Origin: an uncultured Bacteroidota bacterium
GTDB taxonomy: Bacteria; Bacteroidota; Bacteroidia; Chitinophagales; Chitinophagaceae
NCBI GenBank assembly: GCA_903821465.1
Contig: CAIJLK010000048.1
Span: 1 to 33,320 of the forward strand
Reading direction: 5' to 3'
Length of the DNA: 33,320 nucleotides
Below the pieces are notes generated by a model. It saw only the letters and a program-made list of their open reading frames with translations, ran no database searches and was not told the origin of the DNA. Positions 26,035-33,320 of the stretch are shown here, piece after piece. Numbering within the stretch: position 1 is the first letter of the stretch; each line of letters begins with the position of its first letter. Both the position numbers and the translations under genes were made by a program.

Positions 26035-26946
26035 TTGAATAAAATTGCGCGTAGCTATTTTTTTAGCAACTACTTCTATGGTACTTGCTCATTGGCTCTT
26101 TCCATGGAAACTAATTTTCAATTAGGCATTGCGCTTAATCCACCCTTGTATTACCTTTTTTTATTTGCAGGATCTGTATGGTATTATACTAAATCATATA
26201 CCTCCGAAGCCAGCTATTCACAACCAAACCAAAGAGCTTACTGGTACAAAACACATAAACGGATCATCCTCTATTCGCAGAATATCTTATTAGTAACTGC
26301 TACCATTGCAGGATGTATCCTACTATTTCAAAACATCAATGCAATTGCAGCACTAACTAATGCTGAATGGGTTTATCTACTAATTTTTCCCTTAACAGCC
26401 CTACTTTATTACGAAAGCATCTCTCCTAAAAACCCCACCCATAATCTGCGTAGCATTGGATGGCTCAAACCATTTGTAATTAGTTTTGTATGGACTGGTG
26501 TAGTAAGCATCTACCCAGTTGTTTTCAATAGTATCGAAAAAGGCAGGCATTTTGAGCTTAGTTGGTTGGAACAAATGTTCTTTCTAAAAAACTTTATTTT
26601 CATTTCTATACTCTGTATCCTCTTTGATATCAAGGATTATGCGGCCGATCATAATAGTCTGTTAAAGACCTTCGTAGTTCGACTAGGATTACGTAAAACC
26701 CTTTACTATATCATACTACCCATGTCATTACTGGGTTTTCTAAGTTTTATTAGCTTTACCATTTTTAGGGATCTCCCCCTTTCTAGAATACTCATTAACA
26801 GTATCCCCTTCATTTTGTTGATAATTGTAACCTGGTCAATGCAACGTCGTAAAAGCATTCTCTACTATCTTGCAGTTATTGACGGACTCATGCTCATCAA
26901 AGCCGCCTGTGGAATCATTGGCGTGCTGGTTTTTAAAATCAAATAA
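26035..26946 (+). CDS. UbiA-like integral membrane protein
   Basis: A 303-residue polytopic membrane protein with about eight hydrophobic helices. The segment LFDIKDYAADHN at about 197-207 has Asp198, Asp201 and Asp205 spaced as in the second DxxDxxxD motif of UbiA-type prenyltransferases, followed by KTFVVRLGLRKT as in that family. The first acidic motif (NDxxDxxxD) is absent, the matching loop being YYTKSYTSEASYS, so activity as a prenyltransferase is doubtful. The start is a TTG at 26035, five bases after the previous stop; the only later ATG, at 26104, would cut off the first helix. It ends one base before the M42 peptidase start, a clear sign of translational coupling. Confidence 0.7.
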   Translation: MNKIARSYFFSNYFYGTCSLALSMETNFQLGIALNPPLYYLFLFAGSVWYYTKSYTSEASYSQPNQRAYWYKTHKRIILYSQNILLVTATIAGCILLFQNINAIAALTNAEWVYLLIFPLTALLYYESISPKNPTHNLRSIGWLKPFVISFVWTGVVSIYPVVFNSIEKGRHFELSWLEQMFFLKNFIFISILCILFDIKDYAADHNSLLKTFVVRLGLRKTLYYIILPMSLLGFLSFISFTIFRDLPLSRILINSIPFILLIIVTWSMQRRKSILYYLAVIDGLMLIKAACGIIGVLVFKIK

Positions 26947-26947
26947 T

Positions 26948-28066
26948 ATGGCAAAGACAAAAAAAAGTAAGAAAGAAAGCAAATCAATCCTAACAGAAAA
27001 GTCGATGGGCTTTTTAAGGAACTATATCAATAACCCTTCTCCAGTTGGTTTTGAGACGAGCGGACAAAAACTATGGCTTGAATATATTAAACCATTTACC
27101 GATAGTTTTTATACCGATCCTTATGGAACGGCTGTTGCGATCATTAATCCTGAAGCTGCTTTCAAAGTAGTAATTGAAGCACACGCAGATGAGATTAGTT
27201 GGTTTGTAAACTATATTAACGAACAGGGACAGATTTACTTAAAAAGAAATGGTGGCGTTGATCATCAAATTGCACCTTCGATGCGTGTGTTTATTCATGG
27301 CAAGAAGGGGCCTGTTAAAGCTGTCTTCGGCTGGCCTGCCATACATACACGCCATGGATCTGCAGATAGCAAAGAACCTACACCAAAAGTTGAAAACTTA
27401 ACGCTCGATTGTGGTGCTCGGAATAAAAAAGAAGTAGAAGAACTAGGCATTCATATTGGTGCTGTTGTTACTTATGTAGATGGATATGATGAGCTCGCAA
27501 ATGATTTCTTAATTGGCCGCGCATTCGATAACCGTGTTGGTGGATTTATGATTGCAGAAGTTGCTCGACTATTAAAAGAAAATTCTAAGAAATTACCATT
27601 CGGATTATACATCGTAAATGCGGTTCAGGAAGAAATAGGTTTACGCGGTGCTGAAATGATTGCACGCAGAATTAAACCCGATATCGCCATCATCACCGAT
27701 GTTACACATGATACCAGCACCCCAATGATCAACAAAGCCATTGAAGGTGATATTCAATGCGGCAAAGGTCCGTCACTAGCTTATGCCCCTGCTATTCATA
27801 ACAAATTATTGCAATTGGTGCAAGATGTTGCTGAGAAAAAAGATATTCCAGTTCAGCTCCGTGCTTTGAGCCGTAGTACTGGTACAGACACAGATAGCTT
27901 TGCTTATGCGAACGATGGCTGTCCGTCTGTATTAATCTCAATACCACTGCGGTATATGCATACCACCGTTGAAATGATTCATAAAAAGGATATTGAAGAT
28001 ACTATTAAACTAATGTACGAGACCCTACTCACAATTAGTCCGAAAACAAATTTGAGTTATCTATAA
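26948..28066 (+). CDS. M42-family metallopeptidase (glutamyl/deblocking aminopeptidase type)
   Basis: A 372-residue cytoplasmic dinuclear metallo-aminopeptidase. Metal and catalytic residues are recognisable: His79 in EAHADEISW, Asp194 in AFDNRVGG, Glu228/Glu229 in QEEIGLRGA, Asp251 in TDVTHD and His338 in YMHTTVE. The set is complete, so it should be active. M42 enzymes form dodecameric complexes that trim or deblock small peptides. The basic first 15 residues (MAKTKKSKKESK) are an extension of the usual start. The ATG at 26948 follows the UbiA-like gene's stop by one base. An upstream start at 26870 would read into that gene and was not used. The amidotransferase gene follows after 30 bases. 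Confidence 0.93.
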   Translation: MAKTKKSKKESKSILTEKSMGFLRNYINNPSPVGFETSGQKLWLEYIKPFTDSFYTDPYGTAVAIINPEAAFKVVIEAHADEISWFVNYINEQGQIYLKRNGGVDHQIAPSMRVFIHGKKGPVKAVFGWPAIHTRHGSADSKEPTPKVENLTLDCGARNKKEVEELGIHIGAVVTYVDGYDELANDFLIGRAFDNRVGGFMIAEVARLLKENSKKLPFGLYIVNAVQEEIGLRGAEMIARRIKPDIAIITDVTHDTSTPMINKAIEGDIQCGKGPSLAYAPAIHNKLLQLVQDVAEKKDIPVQLRALSRSTGTDTDSFAYANDGCPSVLISIPLRYMHTTVEMIHKKDIEDTIKLMYETLLTISPKTNLSYL

Positions 28067-28096
28067 ATATAATTTCAACGAGGAACTGATAATAAA

Positions 28097-28915
28097 ATGA
28101 TCAAAATAGCTGTATTGGATTTATACGAAGGATTTCCGAATCAGGGCATGCGCTGTATTCAGGAAATTGTGGAGCGATGGGCCGAAACTAATAATATTTC
28201 ATTCACATACCAGGTTTATAATGTTCGTCAGGATTTAGTTGTTCCTGACACATCTTATGATCTCTATATTTCAAGTGGAGGTCCGGGTTCACCATTAGAA
28301 ACCGAAGGCGAACCTTGGGATAATTTATACATGAATTGGTTGAAGAGCATCGAAGCATGGAATAATGAGCTTACTCATTCTGTAAAGAAACACGTATTCT
28401 TTATTTGCCATAGTTTTCAATTGGCTTGTAGGTATTTTGATATTGGGGAAGTTTGTAAAAGAAATTCAACTTCTTTTGGTGTATTTCCTATTCACAGATT
28501 GCATGGGGGCGAAAACGAAGCCGTATTTCAAGGTATGCGCGATCCTTTCTATGCAGTTGATAGCCGCGACTATCAAGTGATCTCTCCTAAACATCAAAAG
28601 CTTCGACAAATGGGTGCACAAATTTTGGCGATCGAAAAACATCGGCCCCATGTGCCCTATGAAAGAGCTATCATGAGTATTCGATTCAATGATTATTTTA
28701 TTGGTACACAGTTTCATCCTGAAGCGGATCCTATTGGTATGAGTATGTATTTACAAAGAGAGGATAAGAAAGCAGGTGTCATTGAAAATCACGGTGAAGC
28801 TAAATGGAAAAGCATGGTGGAACAATTACAGGACCCCGAAAAAATTAGGTGGACCAACCAACATATCCTTCCCAATTTTTTAAATCTTGCGATCGGCGAA
28901 TTAGTGGGAGTTTAA
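28097..28915 (+). CDS. Class I glutamine amidotransferase domain protein
   Basis: A 272-residue protein with one class I (triad) GATase domain. The oxyanion strand is ISSGGPGSPLE at 59-69, the nucleophile Cys104 lies in FFICHSFQLA, and His207 and Glu209 lie in GTQFHPEAD, so the triad is complete. The nucleophile elbow is FICHSFQ instead of the common GICFGHQ, so it is a divergent branch. It has an extra C-terminal tail of about 50 residues. No synthetase domain is fused, so it needs a partner that uses the released ammonia, or it hydrolyses a gamma-glutamyl compound. The next gene, 32 bases on, is ATP-grasp-like and the obvious candidate. Confidence 0.88.
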   Translation: MIKIAVLDLYEGFPNQGMRCIQEIVERWAETNNISFTYQVYNVRQDLVVPDTSYDLYISSGGPGSPLETEGEPWDNLYMNWLKSIEAWNNELTHSVKKHVFFICHSFQLACRYFDIGEVCKRNSTSFGVFPIHRLHGGENEAVFQGMRDPFYAVDSRDYQVISPKHQKLRQMGAQILAIEKHRPHVPYERAIMSIRFNDYFIGTQFHPEADPIGMSMYLQREDKKAGVIENHGEAKWKSMVEQLQDPEKIRWTNQHILPNFLNLAIGELVGV

Positions 28916-28947
28916 ATCTTAACTTAGATAGTATTAAATAACTGATC

Positions 28948-30147
28948 ATGGTTTCTTTATTACGCAAAGCTTTTAATGAACAATTCACTGAGGAAGCTTA
29001 CCAGGCTTATTTAAGAGAGTTAAACAGTAAACATCCTGGCGCACTAGAGTTCAGGGTTGCTGAAACACCTGTATTTATCGACAAGGCATTTAAACATAAA
29101 GTATTAGATGCTTGTGAAAGCATTGTAGATACCATTACCGGTTTTAATTTTAAAACACTCAGTAATCAGGCCATCCCAGAAAACGTAAAAGTTCCAAATG
29201 AAAATGATCATTCACATTTTATAGCTTTTGATTTCGGGATCTGTGAAAATGCAAATGGAGAATTAGAGCCACAGCTAATTGAGATGCAGGGTTTCCCTAC
29301 CCTATTTGCTTATCAAATATTTCAAGATCAGGTAACGCGTCATCACTTTAAGATCCCTGAAAATTATTCCACTTATTTAAATGGATATGATGCGGATTCT
29401 TATACCAAATTATTGAAAGAAATTATTTTGGGTGACCATGCTGCAGAAAATGTGATTCTTTTAGAGATCCTTCCGCATCAACAAAAAACTAAGATCGATT
29501 TTTATTGCACAAGCGATTATGTGGGCATTCCAATTGTTTGTCTAACTGATTTAATTCAAAGAGGTCGTGAACTTTTTTATTTGAAAGATGGAAAAGAAAC
29601 TGCCATCAAACGCATTTATAATCGAATCATCTTTGATGACTTGCAACAACAATCACCCGAAATTCAAGAAAAAGGAAACCTATTATTAGAAGACCTCCAT
29701 GTAGAATGGGTGCCTCATCCTAATTGGTTCTATCGTATCAGTAAACATACATTGCCATTTATTGAACATCCTTATGTTCCCTATACAAAGTTCTTGAGTG
29801 ATGTAAAAGAGATCCCAACTGATTTAGAAAACTATGTTTTGAAACCCCTATTCTCTTTTGCTGGTCAGGGGGTAGTGATTGATGTTACTATTGCCGATAT
29901 TGAAAAAATTACTGATCCAGAGAATTGGATCTTACAACGCAAGGTTAAGTACGCAGATGTGATTGTTACACCAGATATTCCAGCTAAAGCCGAGATCAGG
30001 ATATTCTATTTTTGGAAAGATGGAGAAGCTAGACCTGTTGCTACTAATAATTTAGCGCGACTAAGTAAGGGCAAGATGATTGGTGTACGATACAATAAAG
30101 ACAAAGAGTGGGTAGGTGGCAGTCTCTGTTATTTCGAGAAAGATTAG
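28948..30147 (+). CDS. Divergent ATP-grasp-like ligase
   Basis: A 399-residue cytoplasmic protein I can place only by pattern. The second half looks like an ATP-grasp nucleotide site: YVLKPLFSFAGQGVVIDV with Lys299 and a glycine-rich loop, NWILQRKV at 327-333, then an acidic strand AEIRIFYFW at 348-356 and the SPNNLARLSKG-like end (here ATNNLARLSKG). The N-terminal half holds IAFDFGICEN and LIEMQGFPTLFAYQ, a layout reminiscent of circularly permuted ATP-grasp or glutathionylspermidine-synthase-like ligases. Such enzymes join a carboxylate and an amine using ATP. The upstream amidotransferase could supply ammonia. Its TAG overlaps the stop of the convergent porin gene. Substrate unknown. Confidence 0.75.
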   Translation: MVSLLRKAFNEQFTEEAYQAYLRELNSKHPGALEFRVAETPVFIDKAFKHKVLDACESIVDTITGFNFKTLSNQAIPENVKVPNENDHSHFIAFDFGICENANGELEPQLIEMQGFPTLFAYQIFQDQVTRHHFKIPENYSTYLNGYDADSYTKLLKEIILGDHAAENVILLEILPHQQKTKIDFYCTSDYVGIPIVCLTDLIQRGRELFYLKDGKETAIKRIYNRIIFDDLQQQSPEIQEKGNLLLEDLHVEWVPHPNWFYRISKHTLPFIEHPYVPYTKFLSDVKEIPTDLENYVLKPLFSFAGQGVVIDVTIADIEKITDPENWILQRKVKYADVIVTPDIPAKAEIRIFYFWKDGEARPVATNNLARLSKGKMIGVRYNKDKEWVGGSLCYFEKD

Positions 30148-32201
30148 TTCACAAAATTCCACCACACTCCAAAGCGAACCCATAATCCAGGATAAGGATA
30201 TTGTTCTGTCGCAAAATTTCTTTTGTCGAACTTAAACCCATTCTGCACATCCAAAGTATTTAAATTTTCTAATCGTAAAAAGCTCTTGAAACTCTTAATT
30301 CTGAAGTTTAAGAATGCTGCGATATCCGGACGATTACTTGTTCTATAAGAATTCTGATACATAAACTGCCCTAAGAAAGGGGAATAATTGTCGGCCTTAT
30401 AGGGCGACTGATAACGTATTTCAAATCCTGTTGAAATAAATAGGTTAATAAAGAAATTTCCTTCAAACGCAATTCTGTTTCTTGTATATAAGAATGGCAA
30501 ATTTACAGGCGGCGCGCCGGTTGTTTGTTGCAAGTGTGCATCGAAATACCAGTTCCAGTGATTGGCTAATTTGAATTTTTTCTCCGCACTGATATGCAAA
30601 ACATTGAATAATGTAGGGTCCTGCTTGGCAGTAAAAAAACTGTCGTAATAGATATAATTATTTACGGCAAAATATTCGGCATTCAATTTCCATCCCACTT
30701 TGGGTATATCGTATTGCAAGAAAAAGCGAATAATATTTTCTTTATTAAAACCTGTCCTGTTTTGTACCGGAAAACTACTCAGGGGATTTAAAATAAAGGA
30801 AGGGGATTTGTTTACATTCTGGAACCCGATTTTTAAAGAACCAATAGTAGAGCCTAATAATCGTTTCATACTGATCAGTGCTGCATAATCACCTGAATTA
30901 AATCCATTCAAATACAATTGACCAGTTGCTTCGAGATCCCATTTCTGATTTCTGGTGCGATTGCGATATTCTGCTAAGCCATACACATTATAAAAATTGT
31001 GTTTGCCTGATAGTGTATCAAAAACACCAATCAGGTTTTGTAGGGCTATGCCTGCTTTAAAAAACTGACTTTGATTATTCTTCTCTGGAAATGAGATCAA
31101 ACTAAATTCATTATTAATCTCAGTCCACTGATCCTTATACATCACAGTATCTCCAAGTGAATTATAAGGGATATTAGCATTAAAATAATTGTGGTAGTTA
31201 AGTGAATCTGCCGCTATATCCGAAAAAGAATAACTGCTAGTCGCGAATTTTAAAGTATGCTCAATTCTAAATCTTGGATAGAAAAAATGATAGACAACTG
31301 AATCGGTAACAGTTGAATCTTTTTGACCCAAGTCATAATGATGTTTATACATAAAAGTACTGGCCCTGTAAGTATTACCAGTACTAACAGATGTATTAAA
31401 AGGGTTTCTGCTTGCAGCACCTGCCCTACCCAATCTAGTTTCTAAACTATAAGGATCATTCAATGAAGTTGAAAGGCTATCTAATTTAGTAGCATCTCTT
31501 AATCCACCATTTTCTGAAGCAGCAGTTTTATTTGAGATAAAGAGGAAGAAAGATTCGTAGTGTTTGTTTTTACTCATATAATGCGCCGTAACTCGAAAAT
31601 TATTATGGCTATTATTCTGAGTCTTTAAAAAGCCAGGCGTACTACTAAAAATATATTCAAACGAATAATTGAAATTACTTTTTTTGTTTTGAGTAAGTAA
31701 GATGCTTACTAACTGCTCGGCCTTACTACCCAAGAGATAAGCTAACTCGGAATAGGGTTTTGTTGTCTGATAAAATTTTGTATTCTCGGGTGTGAAATTA
31801 TACATATCAAATTGATGCAGTCCCGGATCCCATCCAGCTTTCATCACTGGATTAAAAAAATAAGATTGGGCCGGACTGCCATAAGTACCCATTGTATGAT
31901 AGGTTGGGCCCATCGGTAATCTGCTATAATAATCTGTAATGGAAGAATCGATTTTTCTGCTGCGGGTTGAATCGAAATAGCGATAATAAATTGTCAATGA
32001 ATCGGCAAAAGGATCTCTGTGTTGCAGCGAATCTCTTTTTTTATCAGTTTTATTAGCAGAACTTGAATTGCCTCCAAAATTAGAACCATTTGTAAAGCTA
32101 TTCGAATTGAGGGAACGAGGCATTTGCGCCAATGCAGGCAACACTGCAACAGCCATTAAAATGGTTAATCCTAAAAACCGATATAATCCCTTTACATGCA
32201 T
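30144..32201 (-). CDS. Putative porin (Bacteroidota porin_10-like outer-membrane barrel)
   Basis: A 685-residue outer-membrane beta-barrel. The signal peptide MHVKGLYRFLGLTILMAV to ALAQ is followed by a Ser/Asn-rich linker of about 30 residues, then a long series of amphipathic strands rich in Tyr, Phe and Asn. Features such as TYHTMGTYGSPAQSYFFNP and WDPGLHQFDMYNFTPENT resemble the start of the Bacteroidota putative porin family. The end, LWVRFGVWWNFVN, is an aromatic strand typical of barrel C-termini. Transported solute is unknown. It lies 26 bases downstream of purine nucleoside phosphorylase on the same strand, so co-transcription is likely; a nucleoside route is possible but unproven. 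Confidence 0.85.
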   Translation of the reverse strand: MHVKGLYRFLGLTILMAVAVLPALAQMPRSLNSNSFTNGSNFGGNSSSANKTDKKRDSLQHRDPFADSLTIYYRYFDSTRSRKIDSSITDYYSRLPMGPTYHTMGTYGSPAQSYFFNPVMKAGWDPGLHQFDMYNFTPENTKFYQTTKPYSELAYLLGSKAEQLVSILLTQNKKSNFNYSFEYIFSSTPGFLKTQNNSHNNFRVTAHYMSKNKHYESFFLFISNKTAASENGGLRDATKLDSLSTSLNDPYSLETRLGRAGAASRNPFNTSVSTGNTYRASTFMYKHHYDLGQKDSTVTDSVVYHFFYPRFRIEHTLKFATSSYSFSDIAADSLNYHNYFNANIPYNSLGDTVMYKDQWTEINNEFSLISFPEKNNQSQFFKAGIALQNLIGVFDTLSGKHNFYNVYGLAEYRNRTRNQKWDLEATGQLYLNGFNSGDYAALISMKRLLGSTIGSLKIGFQNVNKSPSFILNPLSSFPVQNRTGFNKENIIRFFLQYDIPKVGWKLNAEYFAVNNYIYYDSFFTAKQDPTLFNVLHISAEKKFKLANHWNWYFDAHLQQTTGAPPVNLPFLYTRNRIAFEGNFFINLFISTGFEIRYQSPYKADNYSPFLGQFMYQNSYRTSNRPDIAAFLNFRIKSFKSFLRLENLNTLDVQNGFKFDKRNFATEQYPYPGLWVRFGVWWNFVN

Positions 32202-32227
32202 TCCTTAATTCTAGTATTCGGTTGATA

Positions 32228-33049
32228 TTAAAGATCAGCAACTAATCCACTGAAGAGTAAAGTAAGTTTGGGTTCTGCATCTTTGGCTGCCTGCAAAACT
32301 TCTTCATGTGTAATGGTATTCTCTTCTTCACGTATACCAATATCGGTAATTACGCTGATCGCAAATACTTCCATTCCACAATGTTTTGCAACAATCGTTT
32401 CTTGAACAGTACTCATGCCCACTGCATCTCCACCTAGCGCATGTATTAATTTATATTCTGCACGAGTTTCGAAAGTTGGTCCAGTTACTCCACAATACAC
32501 CCCTAATTTTAAATTGATATTATTAGCCTTAGCAATAGCTTCTGCTTTTTGAATCAGTGCCTTGCTGTATGGTTCGCTCATATCTGGGAATCGGGTTCCT
32601 AATGCGTCTTCATTGGGTCCGATCAAAGGATTGGTTTGAAACAAACTAATATGATCGTTGATGATCATTAGGTCTCCCACATCCATTTTATCCTGCACAC
32701 CACCCGCAGCATTTGACAATAAGAGTGTTGTGATACCCAACAAACGCATTACGCGAATGGGGAACGTAACTTGGTTAGGAGAATAGCCTTCATAAAAATG
32801 AAAACGTCCCGCCATCACTAATACATTTTTTCCATTGAGTTTGCCGAAAATTAAACGACCCTTATGCCCTTGAACAGTACTTACAGGAAAATGTGGAATT
32901 TCATTATAGGGAATTTCAATTTCTGACTCGATATCATTGGCTAGATTACCTAGTCCGCTCCCTAAAATGATCCCTACTTTAATTTCCTTATTATAGCGTT
33001 TTTGAATGAACGCTACTGTTTCTTGCAATTCTTGCATTAATGCTGACAT
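32228..33049 (-). CDS. punA: Purine nucleoside phosphorylase
   Basis: A 273-residue cytoplasmic enzyme that cleaves purine nucleosides with phosphate to free base and (deoxy)ribose-1-phosphate. Family motifs are GSGLGNLA at 30-37 (phosphate loop), MAGRFHFYEGYS at 79-90 (a signature of the trimeric class), SNAAGGV at 112-118 and GMSTVQETIVAKH at 211-223. The base-binding position equivalent to human Asn243 is Asp236 in VITDIG. The ATG at 33049 could be replaced by a second one four codons on. Its promoter is well formed and its -33 element sits in the T-run of the upstream cold-shock terminator. The putative porin gene follows after 26 bases. Confidence 0.94.
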   Translation of the reverse strand: MSALMQELQETVAFIQKRYNKEIKVGIILGSGLGNLANDIESEIEIPYNEIPHFPVSTVQGHKGRLIFGKLNGKNVLVMAGRFHFYEGYSPNQVTFPIRVMRLLGITTLLLSNAAGGVQDKMDVGDLMIINDHISLFQTNPLIGPNEDALGTRFPDMSEPYSKALIQKAEAIAKANNINLKLGVYCGVTGPTFETRAEYKLIHALGGDAVGMSTVQETIVAKHCGMEVFAISVITDIGIREEENTITHEEVLQAAKDAEPKLTLLFSGLVADL

Positions 33050-33070
33050 ATCTTGAACTTATTAATCTGG

Positions 33071-33103
33071 CAAATATAGAAATTCCTTGGGCATGGGTAC
33101 AAA
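33071..33103 (-). promoter_or_regulatory. Bacteroidota-type promoter for purine nucleoside phosphorylase
   Basis: On the minus strand TTTG (33100-33103) and TATATTTG (33071-33078) are separated by 21 bases, within the accepted range. The -7 element is 21 bases before the ATG at 33049. The TTTG is formed by the end of the terminator U-run of the cold-shock gene. Confidence 0.65.
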
Positions 33104-33131
33104 AAAAGGCCATCCAGTGAAGAATGGCCTT
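33101..33131 (-). terminator. Intrinsic terminator of the cold-shock protein gene
   Basis: Arms AAGGCCAT (33106-33113) and ATGGCCTT (33124-33131) form a perfect 8-bp stem with a 10-base loop. On the minus strand it is followed by seven T residues. It begins 19 bases beyond the cold-shock stop codon. Confidence 0.85.
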
Positions 33132-33150
33132 ATAGTAAAGAAAGTTAGTA

Positions 33151-33320
33151 TTAGCTAATACGTTTAACGTTAACGGCGTTAAGGCCTTTACGTCCTTCTT
33201 GTACATCAAACTCAACTTTGTCGTTAGCCTCGATCTGATCGATTAAACCGTTTGCATGTACGAAAGTTTCTTTGTTAGAATTGTCGTGCTTAATAAAGCC
33301 GAATCCTTTTTCTTCGTTAA
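33151..33320 (-). CDS. CspA-family cold-shock protein (5' end cut by window edge)
   Basis: Fifty-six in-frame codons, read on the minus strand and open at the window edge, encode the bulk of a cold-shock domain. RNP1 is seen as NEEKGFGFI, RNP2 as ETFVHANGL, and the C-terminal strands as KVEFDVQEGRKGLNAVNVKRIS followed by TAA at 33151-33153. A full CspA-type protein is 63-70 residues, so roughly 7-10 N-terminal residues (the usual MxxGTVKWF) lie outside. These small proteins bind single-stranded RNA and DNA and act as RNA chaperones. A strong terminator follows. The call is firm. Confidence 0.93.
   Translation of the reverse strand, partial: NEEKGFGFIKHDNSNKETFVHANGLIDQIEANDKVEFDVQEGRKGLNAVNVKRIS

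Noticed and set aside
26870..26947. Upstream start for the M42 peptidase
   Set aside because: It reads into the end of the UbiA-like gene in another frame; the ATG at 26948 is one base after that gene and fits coupling.

Overview
The window comes from a low-GC member of the Bacteroidota, most likely family Chitinophagaceae (Sediminibacterium-like); the exact genus is inference. The supporting signs are a PorP/SprF protein next to a giant secreted protein with a type B type IX secretion (T9SS) C-terminus, a Bacteroidota-type putative porin, LytTR and multi-PAS signalling proteins, scarce Shine-Dalgarno sequences, and promoters matching the Bacteroidota consensus TTTG-N17..23-TAnnTTTG.

Layout. 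Positions 1-6.4 kb hold signalling and transport genes: a LytTR response regulator, a P2-like cation P-type ATPase, a soluble five-PAS histidine kinase, and a convergent receiver-only response regulator. From 6.7 to 12.4 kb there is a papain-like C1 peptidase, a ModF-like twin ABC ATPase with an eroded first domain, a J-domain/KTSC fusion, a small SET protein and a B12-type radical SAM protein. From 12.5 to 23.9 kb on the minus strand lies a cell-envelope block. In transcription order it is PorP/SprF, a 2677-residue Ig/PKD adhesin-like T9SS substrate, a secreted alpha/beta hydrolase, an alpha-carbonic anhydrase lipoprotein and a small secreted protein. A tRNA-Leu(CAG) follows at 24.4 kb, beside a dense cluster of nested hairpins. 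A LuxE-like acyl-activating enzyme is then divergent from a five-gene plus-strand operon at 25.6-30.1 kb: lipoprotein, UbiA-like membrane protein, M42 metallopeptidase, class I glutamine amidotransferase and a divergent ATP-grasp-like protein. The window closes on the minus strand with a putative porin, purine nucleoside phosphorylase and a cold-shock protein cut by the window edge.

How the genes fit together. The SprF-like protein and the giant Ig/PKD protein form the recurrent T9SS substrate/partner pair (SprF-SprB type). The peptidase, amidotransferase and ATP-grasp trio is the best candidate for an undescribed system: it pairs an ammonia-releasing domain with a likely carboxylate-activating ligase and an aminopeptidase that could cleave or mature the product. 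No CRISPR array, complete insertion sequence, prophage or rRNA was seen.
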